Shown here: in pieces, positions 11,129 through 22,318 of the stretch | How the letters are laid out: each line of letters opens with the position of its first letter | Numbering within the stretch: position 1 is the first letter of the stretch | Source of the DNA: Orobanche coerulescens | Lineage: Eukaryota > Streptophyta > Magnoliopsida > Lamiales > Orobanchaceae | Assembly (NCBI GenBank): GCA_033398695.1 | Contig: CM065816.1 | Coordinates: 133,459,358-133,523,357 of the forward strand | DNA: 64,000 bases | Direction: 5' to 3' | The notes under the pieces: generated by a model | Database searches by the model: none | The model's input: the letters and a program-made list of their open reading frames with translations, nothing else | What the model was told of the DNA's origin: nothing | Translations under genes and position numbers: made by a program

Positions 11129-11828
11129 CATCTTGTCCACACCGAGTTGATTATCCTATGAGGTCATCCCACCATATTAATATTTCTAGATTATCATTCA
11201 CGTAGCTGAAAAACTCTTGTTAATATATATATATATATATTTAGGAGATTTGATTATATTGTACGAACAAACTCTATTACTCGATGAATATAACCAGTGT
11301 ATATGTAGGGTCAGGTTCAATTGTTCTAAACCCGAGCAAGTTATTGATATTATATTATTGAACAGAATTTAGCCCTCTCTATTGACCCGAGCTTGAGTTG
11401 GAGTCTCTACACAGGGAACCATCTGAATCGTTGTTTAGCAACGAGGTGGTTCAATATGATCTCGGGAATCCAGTCTTTTCGTGCACATCACTTGTACAAG
11501 TTTATCGTCGTTTGTTTGAGAAGCTCAAGTAGAACTACTAGTGATGAATTCCGCTATTATAGAGAACGATCAACTACTATAAAAGCAACAAGTAGTTAAT
11601 TAAGAATCAGAAGTTATTAGTGTGTGCAAATAGAATCTGAAAACTGATTAAATTAGGTGAATTATTTGGGGGAAAGTTAAAAGTGTTCTATTTACGTGTA
11701 AAAATCTAAGAAGAAATAATCAAATATCTAAAGAACTCGTTCATTTCCTTTTCAAATATAAACAAATAAAAACATATGCACAAACTTGAGATTTGTAAAC
11801 CCTAAAATGTATATTTTTTCTTCAAAAC
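11129..11828. other. Unassigned spacer between two copia elements
   Basis: AT-rich, with a short (TA)n tract near 11224-11240. No supported gene. It is probably the pre-insertion DNA into which the 11829-28215 copia element jumped. Confidence 0.4.
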
Positions 11829-12279
11829 TGTTGGGTATCGGGTCGTACAATGGCTAAAGACAGGATCGATAATACAAACGGATTAAAAGAATATAACTAT
11901 TACAATTATATTCAACGGGATAGGGATTAAGGATTACAGGCCAACTAATGAACCTATAATAAAAACAATATAATTAATGAAATAAACCCCATGAACAAGC
12001 TGACCCCAAAAAGAATTCGATCGTCCAGAACCAATCTGTAAATCACAAAGATTCGTTTAAGTTAGCCGAGATAACGATAATACCGATCAAAATACACCAA
12101 GTAATTAAGGCAGCAAGAATGCAGTATATATATATATATAACAAATATAATATATATATATATAGATAAATACCGAAAATGTATATATAACAAATATATA
12201 TTATATATGTTATACAACTGATATATATTTATATATATATATAATAAATATATATATATAATATATGTATAAACTCCAG

Positions 12280-12314
<35 letters not shown>

Positions 12315-13019
12315 CGAAAAAGCAATACGAAAAACGGAGGAAAAATAAGGGACAAGAAACCCCCTTTGTGAAAGTGATCTTTAGGCTCAGATCTTCCGAA
12401 CCCTTTGCAATTTGACACCAAGAAAGTTCGTTTCCACGAAGGACGAACGTCAAACCACCGCCGACCGGCACTACAGCTCGGTAGCACCTTTTCTAACCTA
12501 GAAAACCTCAAAAACCGCAGGACAAAATCCCGATCTCCCTCAAAGATATCACAACATAGATATCACTCTCGTTTTCACTCGGATTCTCAAGGCACAAATC
12601 GATTCTCTTCCTCTCGGTGTGTCAACTCCCGTCCCCAGTGAAGTCTTTTATACCCACAAGGATGGAATCGGTCTCGGGATTCCATAGATATATTCAAGAG
12701 CTCACGGGGGAGAGGAGGTAGGGAGAATCGGGAGCAAAATCGCAGCGGAGGGAGTTGACCGAAGGGTAGGTGAACTCACGGGAGAGAAGAAAGAATGGAG
12801 GGAGACGCGGTGAGAGTGGAGGCGGAGTGAATGAGGGATATAGGGTTAGGGTTAGGATTATATAAGGGAGATCGGACGGCCCAGATTAGGGGTAGGAAAT
12901 AAATCTCGATCGGACGGCTCCCATTAAAAGGGCTGCCAATGGACTGGGCCAGCACTAAGTGATATGGGCCGAAATAAAGGGAGATATAGTTTTGGGCCTG
13001 GTTGGGCCAAATAGTAACA
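11829..13019 (-). repeat. Copia 3' LTR, with (TA)n microsatellites
   Basis: 1191 bp, TGTTGGGTATC to AGTAACA. It matches 27029-28215. It contains several TA-rich runs at about 12124-12315 whose lengths differ from those in the partner LTR, and a GGGTTAGGGTTAGG run at 12844. ORFs of 80-149 codons through the TA runs are artefacts of the microsatellite. Confidence 0.92.
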
Positions 13020-13192
13020 TTTCTCCACCTTTTTGGGCCAACCAGTCAAATTGCATTTTTGGGTTTCGGAGAAAACTCATCATCGCCTATCTCCGGGGTT
13101 ACCTGCACATACACAAAGTAAATAAGGTAAAAGAATTCACAAAGAAGACTAACTCACAAAGAGATCCCCTAAAAACACAAAGTTTAAAAAAT

Positions 13193-14705
13193 TTATTCGA
13201 CCGAATCAAAATTCAGTCTTTTGAGACAAGATTTAAATTTCTCGACGGGTAAACACTTAGTACCCATATCTGAAGGATTAAATTGGGAGGGTATTTTTTC
13301 AAGATAGATTATACATTTAGCAACAACATCTCGTATGAAATGGAAATGAACATCAATATGTTTCGTTCTATCATGAAAAACTGGATTCTTGCACAGTTGA
13401 ATACCGGATTGACTATCCGAAAAAACTTCGACTTTATCTTTTAGAACACCGATTTCTGATAATAGTCCTTTTAATCATATAGCTTCTTTTAATGCTTCTG
13501 TTATAGCAACATACTCAGATTCTGTAGTAGATAAAGCAACTATAGGTTGTAATTGAGACTTCCAACTGATCGGTGTGCCACACAAAGTAAAACACATATG
13601 AAGTAGTAGACTTACGGTTATCACGATTAGCAGCGTAATTAGAATCCACGTATCCAACCAATTTTACACCTTGCGGGTGTCGAGAAAATTTAAGACCATA
13701 CCTGGTTGAGCCCTTCAAGTACCTTAAGAGCCATTTGACGGCTTGCCAATGGTAAACCCCTGGGTTAGCCATATATCGACTAAGACAGCTCACAGCATAA
13801 GCTATGTCAGGTATTGTGCTGACCATTAGGTACATGACCGAGCCAATGGCATTTGAGTAAGGTACTTTTTTCATATAATTGATATCATCCTCAGTTTTCG
13901 GGGATTGATCTTTACTTAACAGGAAATGACCAGCTAGAGGCACAGAGGTTGATTTAGACTGACTCATAGAAAATTTAGATACAATTTTCTGAACATAGGA
14001 ATCTTGGTTTAAAACAATGGTGGAGTTTTTCCTATCACGAAAAATATTCATCCCAAGAATGCGCTTAGCATCACCTAGGTGTTTCATGTCAAACTTCGCA
14101 CTTAAGCATTTAATGACATGATCAACTGTTTTCACACAAGGGCTCACTAAGAGCATATCATCAACATATATGAGTAAGAAAACAGGATTGTTGGAATCAG
14201 TTTTGTAATACAAGCAATGATCATAATTACTTCTTGAAAATTTAAGAGAGAGCATGTATTCATCAAACTTCTTATTCCATTGCCTAGGTGATTGTTTTAA
14301 ACCATAGATTGATTTCTGAAGCAAGCAAACATGATTAGGGAGCTTGGGATTAATAAAGCCTTTAGGTTGACTCATATAAAGTTTTTCTTCAAGTTCACCA
14401 TGTAAAAAAGCAGTTTTGACATCTAATTGTTTTAATTCCCAATGAAATTGAGCAACTAGAGCAAGCATGATACGCACAGTAGTGAACTTAACAACCGGAG
14501 CAAAGATTTCAGTGTAGTCAATACCTTCTTTCTTGGTGAAACCCTTATCAACGAGTCTAGCTTTGAATCTGACCGACTCATTTTCTTCCTTAACTTTGAA
14601 AAGCCATTTACAGTCAACCACCGAACAGTTGGGCGGTCGGGGCACAAGAGCCCAAGTTTCATTTGAATGCAATGAAGTCATTTCTTCATTCATTGCATTA
14701 AGCCA
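13193..14705 (-). pseudogene. Copia reverse transcriptase and RNase H
   Basis: RT begins at NEEMTSLHSNETWALV and shows CKWLFKVK, KARLVDKGFTKKEGIDY, FAPVVKFTTVRIML, LDVKTAFLHGELEE, SIYGLKQSPRQW, the active site YVDDMLL, YSNAIGSVMYL, IPDIAYAVSCLSRY, LLRYLKGSTRYGL. RNase H follows as YVDSNYA, KSTTSYVF, then after a frameshift near 13620 ISWKSQLQPIVALSTTESEY, and after an in-frame TGA (W expected) VEVFSDSQSGIQL to a C-terminus at 13193. A TAG separates it from the integrase part at about 14704. Non-functional as it stands. Confidence 0.9.
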
Positions 14706-16378
14706 CTATTCTGAGTGTTCATATTTCAAAGCTTCATCATATGTTTTGGGTTCATAATTATCAATAGATTCAAACATATTGAATGCATATGATGCCATAT
14801 GATAATCATTCAAGTGAGAAGGTCTTCTAATTTCTCTCCTAGGCCTATCTCGAGCAAGTTTATAATCATGCAAATTATCTTCAAGTACATCTTCTGTTTC
14901 ATCATGCACATCAGCATTATCATGATTATCAAGATTAGTTTCTGTTTGCACATTATCCATATTATCTAAATAAATGTGCAGCTCCACCTCATTTGGAGCA
15001 GGGAGGTTTTCCGGATCCGGTAAAAGGCAAGGAAATTCATTTTTGTTGAAAACAATATCTCGACTAATAATAGTTTTGAAACCGGTTTGGCCCTTTAGCC
15101 AAATCCTATAGCCTTTTACCCCTTCCGGGTATCCCAAAAACACACATCTCACAGAACGAGGCTCAAGATTATCATTTTTCTGATGCACATAAGCAGAGCA
15201 GCCAAATACATGAAGATTAGAAAAATCAATAGATCGACCAGAGCAAACACATTCAGGATAATTACCATTCAACGGCACAAATGGAGATCTATTTATCAAA
15301 TAAGCAGTAGTAAGTAAAGCCTCGCCCCAGAACTTTTTCGAGAGCCCAGACATAGCCAACATGCTTATGACCCTTTCTAGCAAGGTTCTATTCATGCGTT
15401 CAGCCACCCCATTCTGTTGGGGTGAATAAGGGACAGACTTATGTCTCTGAATACCAGATTGAGCACAAAGCTCATCAAACATATGATTGCAAAACTCAAG
15501 GCCATTGTCGGTCCTTAAGATTTTAATTTTCTTCCCAGTTTGATTTTCAATCAACGTTTCCAATTTTTGAATTTCTCAAAGACATCAGATTTGTTTTTCA
15601 GAAGGAACACAAAGACCTTACGAGAATAATCATCAATCACAGATAGAAAATATCTATTTCCACCGTGTGTGGGTTCACTAGATGGCCCCCACACATCAGC
15701 ATGCAAATAATGCAAAGTGTCATAAGTTGTAGGAGTTCTAGGGGGATGGGGATTTGGAAACTTAACATGATGTTGTTTACCTACCACACAGGAGTCGCAA
15801 AACGGCACATAGGACAATTTATCTATCCCAAACACCCCTTGTTTTTGCAAAATTTCTAGACCCTTATCACTAATGTGGCCTAGACATTTATGCCAAAGAT
15901 TTGTTGAGTCACCTTTGACAGCATTCACAAAAGAATCATATTTTGCAGTTTTCACATAGAGGTTATTCCGTTTTATTGCTTTGAAAACACACAAGTTTCC
16001 TTTAAAGATTTTCATAATCCCATTACCCCACTTACCTTCATACCCCTCATCATCAAGGGTACCACAAGAAACAAGATTGTGACACAAATCAGGAACATGC
16101 CTCACGTTCTTTAAAGTTAACAAATAACCAGAGTCACATCTTATCTTAATATCTCCTAAACCATGAACTTGACACTTTTTCTCATTAGCCATAGAGACAA
16201 ACCAATTTGTCACTTCTCTATATTCAGAAAATAGCCTTTTGAAAGGCGACATATGAAACGTACAAGCGGAATCAACAAGCCACTCATTTTCACACAAAGT
16301 GAGAGTATGCATAGTATTAGCTTGTTCACAAATTTCAGAAACCATGAAAACTTCATCTTCACGGCCATTTTCAGCCAC
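14706..16378 (-). pseudogene. Copia protease remnant and integrase
   Basis: The N-terminal part has WLVDSACTFHMSP (retropepsin active-site region, D-S-A in place of the usual D-S-G) and the GAG-pre-integrase zinc domain with LWHKCLGHISDKGLEIL and CDSCVVGKQHHVKF. The catalytic core gives HADVWGPS, SVIDDYSRKVFVF, then after a frameshift at about 15560 LRTDNGLEF and SVPYSPQQNGVAERMNRTLLER (the D, D and E positions of the DDE triad). The C-terminal domain has VHVFGCSAYVH-like and CVFLGYPEGVKGYRIW blocks and an acidic linker to RT. The integrase would insert the cDNA in the nucleus. The frameshift disables it. Confidence 0.88.
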
Positions 16379-16560
16379 AAGGTTGGCATCATCATTTTGA
16401 TAATTTTTCTTAGGTTTAGTACACTCATGAATGTAATGACCAGATTCACCACAATTATAGCACTTACGGTTCTTAGGTCGAGACTTTGACCTACTCTTCC
16501 ATTTGCCCTTCTTCTTTTTCAGAAAATTTACTCTGTAGATTTTGACTTGATGAAGGTTTA
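16379..16560 (-). pseudogene. Copia gag C-terminal part with zinc knuckle
   Basis: After a basic stretch (RSRSKSRPKNRK) the CCHC knuckle CYNCGESGHYIHEC is readable (C-X2-C-X4-H-X4-C), the nucleic-acid-binding part of nucleocapsid. A frameshift lies just upstream. It is cut off at 16560 by the chromovirus; the N-terminal part of gag is at 25913-26477. Confidence 0.8.
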
Positions 16561-17122
16561 TGTAATACCCCCGAGATATTCGGAGTATATTACAGTGCTG
16601 TGGACCCCTACATGGGACCCACCAGGCTAAAACAAGAAAATACCACTCGACTAACCATCTCAGTTAGCAAGGACACACATTTAAATAATGCAACATATAA
16701 AGATAAGCCCGGAGAAACCGGCATAATAAACATCAACCGACAATATAGTAATCAGAGTTACTACAAAACGAAGTTCAAAGTGAAAAGCCTAAGTACTCGC
16801 GAGTACAATCTATAAGTTTATAAATATGGGAAACAACCAAATCGAAGTAGACAAAAGAAATAAGAAGACCCAAATGCACATGTCAACGACCCTAGCCAAC
16901 ATCCTAGTACTGTCCCAGCGCCCGCTCGTCCGGCACAACATAACCTGAAATCCATAACAAGAATTTCCCCAAAATGGGTCCCCAAAGGGTTTAGCAATTA
17001 CGCTAGTACAAGTAATCAAGGCAAACCATTCGCTTACACGTTTCATAGTACAATGCACCAAATCATTTCAAAAACCAAAACCAGACATGTCTTTTCTGGA
17101 AACAAACAGTCAATCACATTTG

Positions 17123-17310
17123 CCTAGGACCGGGACGAAGCCACAAATCCCACTCAAGGCCTCTAAGGACCCTCTTGAGCTGGCCATATCAGAAAACAAA
17201 TCACGCACATGCATCGCCTAGGAACGAGATGAAGCCACAAATCCCACTCGAGGCCTCTAAGGACCCTCCCGAGCTGGCTAGCTAAACAAACTCATGAATC
17301 CAGGGCACAA
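17123..17310. repeat. Two-copy 93-bp duplication in the R/U5 part of the chromovirus LTR
   Basis: GCCTAGGAMCGRGAYGAAGC, CCCACTC and AGGACCCTC blocks recur with a 93-base offset. The same duplication occurs in the partner LTR (about 24242 onward). Confidence 0.8.
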
Positions 17311-17968
17311 ACCATTGGACTCCCTCCATGATCCCGTCGGACCATCCCGAGGTGAGCAAATCACACAAAATATACATTACCATTTCACGTTAAGCATAAA
17401 TGTTTCCAAAAAAAATACTTGCCTTGAATAATTGATGACGCAATGAACGGAAAGGAAAATCACCGACGAACGCTATGAACCAATCGGAACCGAACCTATT
17501 GATTCAAAGAACATAATCACAACCAACTCTAGACGAATACGGAAATGGAATACACCCGAAAACCCGCCTACGATTCATGTATATTCGTACAAAAATAACA
17601 ACGAGGGCGGACCACAACCAAACCCTCTCGATTTCGCAAAACCATGAAAATATACCATGAATCTGTAGGAAAACTAATGATATCAACAAGAGTAATCATA
17701 TTCATCATGGATTAACCAACAAAACGGAATGAATCGGACGAAAATCCCAAAACCCCCAATTTACCCAAAAGTAGGGTTCTAAGAGATTTACCTTGGATTA
17801 GGATGAAATATTCATGTTGTTGTTGTTATTATACACCAAGAACTCAAGGAAGTTGATGGTTGAGATGATTGGAGGAAGAAATCGCCAAGAAATCGCCCAA
17901 AATAGCCAAAGGAGATCTAAGCCGCGGGGAGGAGAAGAAATGAAATTAATACGTTCATATGGGTCAAC

Positions 17969-17991
17969 TCCCTGGTTTATATAGCCAGGGA
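17969..17991 (-). promoter_or_regulatory. TATA box inside a perfect inverted repeat (3' LTR)
   Basis: Seven-base arms TCCCTGG and CCAGGGA enclose a 9-base centre that reads CTATATAAA on the minus strand. The first palindrome of the array starts 12 bases beyond the TATA. Present identically in the other LTR at 25088-25110. Confidence 0.7.
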
Positions 17992-17995
17992 GTGT

Positions 17996-18525
17996 TAGCG
18001 CGCGCTAACGCTCAGAAGTTAGCGTGCGCTAATGGGACAAAACTCCAGTCCATAAGTTAACGTCCCAGTCCAGTAACCAGATTACTGGGCCGTTAGTGTG
18101 CGCTACCCGGAATGTAGCGTGCGCTAATAGCCTCTCGGTAGCGCGCGCTATTGGCCATAGCGTGCACTACCTGGACATCAGCCGAGTCCATAAACGAATT
18201 GCCCAGAACTCACCTGACCTCATTAGCGAGCGCTACCGGCCAAACGTAGCGTGCGTTACCTCGGCACTTGACCGACTCCAGTAGCAAATTGTCCAATACT
18301 GGACAGTCACGCTAGCACACGCTACTGGACACCTTAGCGTGCGCTAGTCCCCCGACAATAGCGTGCGCTAGACAATGTAGCGTACGCAAATCCGCTAGTC
18401 CAGAGGGCTGGAAACAGAACTGCCACTCCCAGGGCTAGATCGCTAGCGCGCGCTACGAAGCAGACGTAGCGTGCGCTACTAAGGGACCTCTAGCGTGCGC
18501 TATGTAGAAAAATTGGCGCGCGCTA
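17996..18525 (-). promoter_or_regulatory. U3 array of 16 TAGCGTGCGCTA-type palindromes
   Basis: Copies start at 17996, 18020, 18094, 18115, 18139, 18158, 18224, 18247, 18313, 18335, 18359, 18378, 18444, 18467, 18491 and 18514. Neighbour spacing is 19-24 bases or 66-74 (three such steps). Five have the perfect CGCG or CACA-type variants (for example TAGCGCGCGCTA at 17996, 18139, 18444), the rest mostly the GTGC form. The array lies in U3 upstream of the TATA box. Confidence 0.85.
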
Positions 18526-18770
18526 GGTACGGAATATAAATGGTCCAAAACACCGGAATATGAACGAAATATCAAACGGAATATCTCAAAACGCATAATA
18601 ACATAGAATGGATCCACGGCAACCCCAAAACGGCGGTTACATATAACAATTACGAGAATCAGATCAAAAGATGACGGAAGAAATACACTAAAAAATATAC
18701 GAGGGGCGCTACAAGCGAGAAATACACCGAAAAATGAAAATACTGGGAAAAGAAAAATGTGGATATTACA

Positions 18771-18808
18771 TTCTACCCCTCTAAAAATAAGTTTCGTCCC
18801 GAAACTTA
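18771..18808 (-). promoter_or_regulatory. Chromovirus polypurine tract and adjoining hairpin
   Basis: On the minus strand AGAGGGGTAGAA abuts the TGTAATATCC start of the 3' LTR and serves as plus-strand primer. Just upstream is AAGTTTCGGGACGAAACTT, a perfect hairpin with 8-9 bp arms (18788-18808). The same hairpin is kept beside the LARD 3' LTR at 42172-42191. Confidence 0.75.
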
Positions 18809-18810
18809 AG

Positions 18811-20231
18811 AAACAAACAACTCAGGGTACCTAGCACGTATGCTATCCTCGGTTTCCCAAGTTGCCTCCTCGACACCATGTCTCGACCACTGCACCTTGA
18901 CCAAGGGGATGGTCTTATGCCTCAGTCACTTCTCACGATGCTCCAAAATCTTCAAGGGATGCTCCTCAAAAGTAATATCTTCGGTGACATCAATCTCACC
19001 ATAATCGATGACGTGACTAAGATCCGGGACATATTTCCTCAGCTGGGAAACATGAAAAACGCTATGAACATGACTCAAGACCGGGGGTAATGCCAAACGG
19101 TATTCCAACCCACCAAATCGCTCGAGAATCTCGAAGGGCCCAATAAATCTCGGACTCAACTTCCCCGTTTTCCCAAAATGGAAAACTCCTCTCGTCGGCG
19201 ACACCTTCAGTAAAACATGGTCTCCCACCTCGAATTCCAAAGGTCGACGACGGACATCGGCATATGACTTCTATCGACTCTGGGCAGTCAACATCTGTTC
19301 CCGAATTAATTCTATCTTCCGCATCATCTCTAGAACGATATCCGGCTCGGTCCCGACTATATCGGATGCCTCATTCCAATCGGTGATCGACAACGTCGCC
19401 CATAAAGTGCCTCATACGGTGCCATCCGAATCGACGCGTGCCAACTATTATTGTACGTGAATTCGATAAATGCAAATGCTCCTCCTAGTCATTGCTCCAA
19501 TAGAGAGCACAAGCACACAACATATCCTCGAATGTCTAGATAGTGCGTTCCGACTGTCCATCTGACTGAGGATGAAAGGAGGTACTCAAACGCAAATGAG
19601 TACCCAACACCTTATGCACCACCTGCCAAAAATACGATACAAAACGGCCATCATGATCCGGAACAATAAACTTCGGAGTACCGTGAAGCCTCACAATCTG
19701 CGCGATAAACACACGAGCCAACTTCTCCGGGCCCCAAGTGTCCTTGATGCCCAGAAAGTGTGCCAACTTGGTCAGACAATCAACAATCACCGATACCATA
19801 TTCATGCCCGACCTCGATCTCGGAAAACTCATAATGAAATCCATTGATATGTCTTCCCATTTCCATTCTGGAACAGGAAGTGACTGCAATAACCTAGTCG
19901 GTCGCTGATGCTCGATTTTGACCTGCTGACAAGTCAAACATCTCGCTACAAACTGTGCGACGTCCTCCTTCATATCATTCCACCAGAAATTCCTTCTCAG
20001 GTCCTTGTACATCTTACTCGAACCAGGATGAACAGAGTAAGGTGTAGCATGGGCCTCATGCAAAATACTCTGTCTCAACTCTGAGTCGTTCGGTACACAA
20101 AGCCGACTCTGGAATCTCAAAACATCATCCTCGTGAATCACAAACCCAGGAGACTTTCCCTTAAGAATTTTTTCTCGGATTTGAGTAATCATCAGATCCT
20201 CCAACTGCTTCAGCTTAATTTCGTCGATCAA
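18811..20231 (-). pseudogene. Chromovirus integrase with C-terminal chromodomain
   Basis: The N-terminal zinc domain shows HPGSSKMYKDLRRNFWW and CLTCQQVKIEHQ. The catalytic core has MDFIMSFPRS (first D), VPDHDGRFVS (second D) and HPQSDGQSER (E). A TAG (CAG expected) follows SERTI at about 19535, and the segment 19241-19535 is out of frame. The C-terminal GPF domain reads FEVGDHVLLKVSPTRGV, KLSPRFIGPFEIL, YRLALPP and VFHVSQLRKYV. After one TGA (CGA expected) at about 18923 the chromodomain reads VKVQWSRHGVEEATWETE, ending RARYPEL. The chromodomain would steer integration to heterochromatin. Disabled by the stops. Confidence 0.9.
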
Positions 20232-20348
20232 AGACGACGAAATCTATAAAGCACAAAGTTGCCCGACAGCTCCAGGCAACAAAACCTCAACATCTAACTC
20301 AATCAAAACTCGTAGAAGCTCAGACTGAGACGTAAGGATCTCAAGCGT

Positions 20349-21739
20349 TCACAACGCAACCGGTTTGCGACTCAAAGCATCAGCCACGACATTCGCCTTG
20401 CCCGGATGATAAAGGATTTCGAGGTCATAATCCTTAATCAGCTCTAACCACCTCCTCTGCCTCATATTCAACTCCCGCTGAATAAATATGTATTTCAGAC
20501 TTTTATGATCGGTAAAAACCTGACATGCAGAGCCGAAAAGATAGTGACGCCAAATCTTGAGTGCAAAAACAACTGCCGCTAACTCCAAATCATGAGTAGG
20601 GTAGTTAAGCTCATACGGCCTCAACTGTCTCGACGCATATGCGATGGTCTTGCCGTGCTGCATCAATACGCACCCAAGACCCTGACCCGAAGCATCACTA
20701 TAAACAGCAAAACCCCTGTTGCCACACGGCAATGATAAAATCGGGGCTGAAGTCAAACGCCTCTTCAGCTCCTCAAAACTCGACTGCCTCTCGTCATTCC
20801 AGACGAACTTCTCGGACTTCTGGAGCAACTGTGTAAGTGGCCAAGCCAGTTTCGAGAAACCCTCGACGAACCTACGGTAGTAGCCGTCCAGACCCAAGAA
20901 ACTACGGATCTCCTTCACATTCTTGGGCGGTGCCCAATCCAACACTCCCTCAATCTTCTGCGGATCCACTCGAACTCCCTCGGCTGAAATCACATGACCT
21001 AAAAACATCACTTCCTTCAGCCAGAACTCAAATTTCGAGAACTTCGCATAGAGTTGCTCGGTTCTCAAAATGTCTAACACTATCCACAAATGATGGGCAT
21101 GCTCTCCCTCGTTCCTCGAATAAATAAGAATATCGTCAATGAAGACGACGACACACTTATCCAAATACTCGATAAAGACTTTGTTCATCAACTGCATGAA
21201 CATCGCCGGCGCATTAGTTAACCCGAAAGGCATAACTACAAACTCATAATGTCCGTATCTCGTCCGAAAAGCTGTTTTCGGCACATCGGACTCCCTCACT
21301 CGGAGCTGATAGTACCCCGATTTCAAATCAATTTTCGAGAACACCGCAGTTCCCTGCAACTGATCGAACAAGCCATCAATCCTCGGCAAAGGATACTTGT
21401 TCTTGATGGTCACCTTGTTTAGTCCGTGATAGTCGATACACAAACGCAGTGAACGATCCTTTTTCCGCACAAACAGGACCGGTGCGCCCCAAGGCGAGGT
21501 GCTCGGTCGAACATACCCCGACTCAAGAAGCTCAATCAACTTCTTCTTCAACTCGGCATCTCTGAAGGTGCCATGCAATACGGCGCCTTCGAAATCGGAG
21601 CCGCACCCGGATCTAACTCTATAGCAAACTCGACCTCACGGTCCGGTGGCAATCCCGGTAACTCGTGAGGAAATACATCAGGAAACTCACTAACGACTGG
21701 AATCGAGGAAAACTCGACTCCACCATCCTCCGCCTTCAA
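20349..21739 (-). pseudogene. Chromovirus reverse transcriptase and RNase H
   Basis: A linker with [20 protein letters not shown] leads to [81 protein letters not shown], the active site [21 protein letters not shown]. RNase [56 protein letters not shown]. The bulk (20349-21578) is one open frame of 409 codons, broken only where it joins the linker (21548-21578). This is the best-preserved coding region in the window. Confidence 0.93.
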
Positions 21740-21748
21740 GGCATAGCA

Positions 21749-22225
21749 TCAATAACCAGTACACCCATTTCGCATGAGCCTCATCGCCTTCAAGGCGTTA
21801 ATAACAAACTTCTGGTTTCCCCTCTTTCGCCCCGCAAAAGAGTGCTCGGTGCTGTCCTCGGCTAACATAGTGATGATTATCGTGCGGTAGTTCATGATTG
21901 CGCCATGCCGCTCGAGCCAATCATCCCCGAGAATCAAATCCTCACCCTCAATATTAACAACGATAAGATTAGAGAGCCAAGCTCTCTCACAAATAAACAC
22001 GGAGCAGTCTCGGACCTTTCGATCGCCAACGATCCTATCACCGCTAGGAAGTTTAACGATGAAAGACTCGCAAGGCGACAAACAGTCGAGACTCAAATGG
22101 CGCACACACCCCAGCGATATGAATGAATGGGTAGCACCAGAATCGAAAAGCACACTGACAGGATGAGAATGGATATGAACGGTACCTGTCACCACGGTGG
22201 CTGCTGGATCATCGGCCCTCCTCAT
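21749..22225 (-). pseudogene. Chromovirus aspartic protease
   Basis: Retropepsin-like domain with the active site VLFDSGATHSFIS, then DLILGDDWLERHGAIMNY, the normal chromovirus order. It would cut the Gag-Pol polyprotein. It is separated from gag by a TAG at 22319 and from RT by a stop just below 21749. Confidence 0.88.
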
Positions 22226-22318
22226 CTCATAGATACGCGGCTGGGCAGAGCCGACACTGGAAGCTCCTCCTCTAGCGGGCTGACCCCAGCCTCTACCTCG
22301 ACCGTCACTCGGCGGAGG

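Larger units (their letters stand above)
16561..18770 (-). repeat. Chromovirus 3' LTR
   Basis: 2210 bp, from GGATATTACA (18761-18770) to TGTAATACCCCC (16561). It contains a 93-bp two-copy duplication (units starting about 17123 and 17216, CCTAGGA block), the TATA box at 17976-17984 and a 16-copy palindrome array at 17996-18525. It abuts the polypurine tract. Confidence 0.93.

Noticed and set aside
12062..12511. 149-codon and 80-codon minus-strand frames rich in Tyr-Ile, with partners at 27262-27684
   Set aside because: They run through (TA)n microsatellites inside LTRs. Composition artefact, not genes.
12840..12860. Telomere-like GGGTTAGGGTTAGG
   Set aside because: Only about two units and not the plant TTTAGGG repeat; it is inside an LTR and weaker in the partner LTR.
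17996..18525. CRISPR-like array (short repeat with unique spacers)
   Set aside because: Repeats are only 12 bp, vary, are in a plant retrotransposon LTR, and there are no cas genes. It is a repeat array of another kind.
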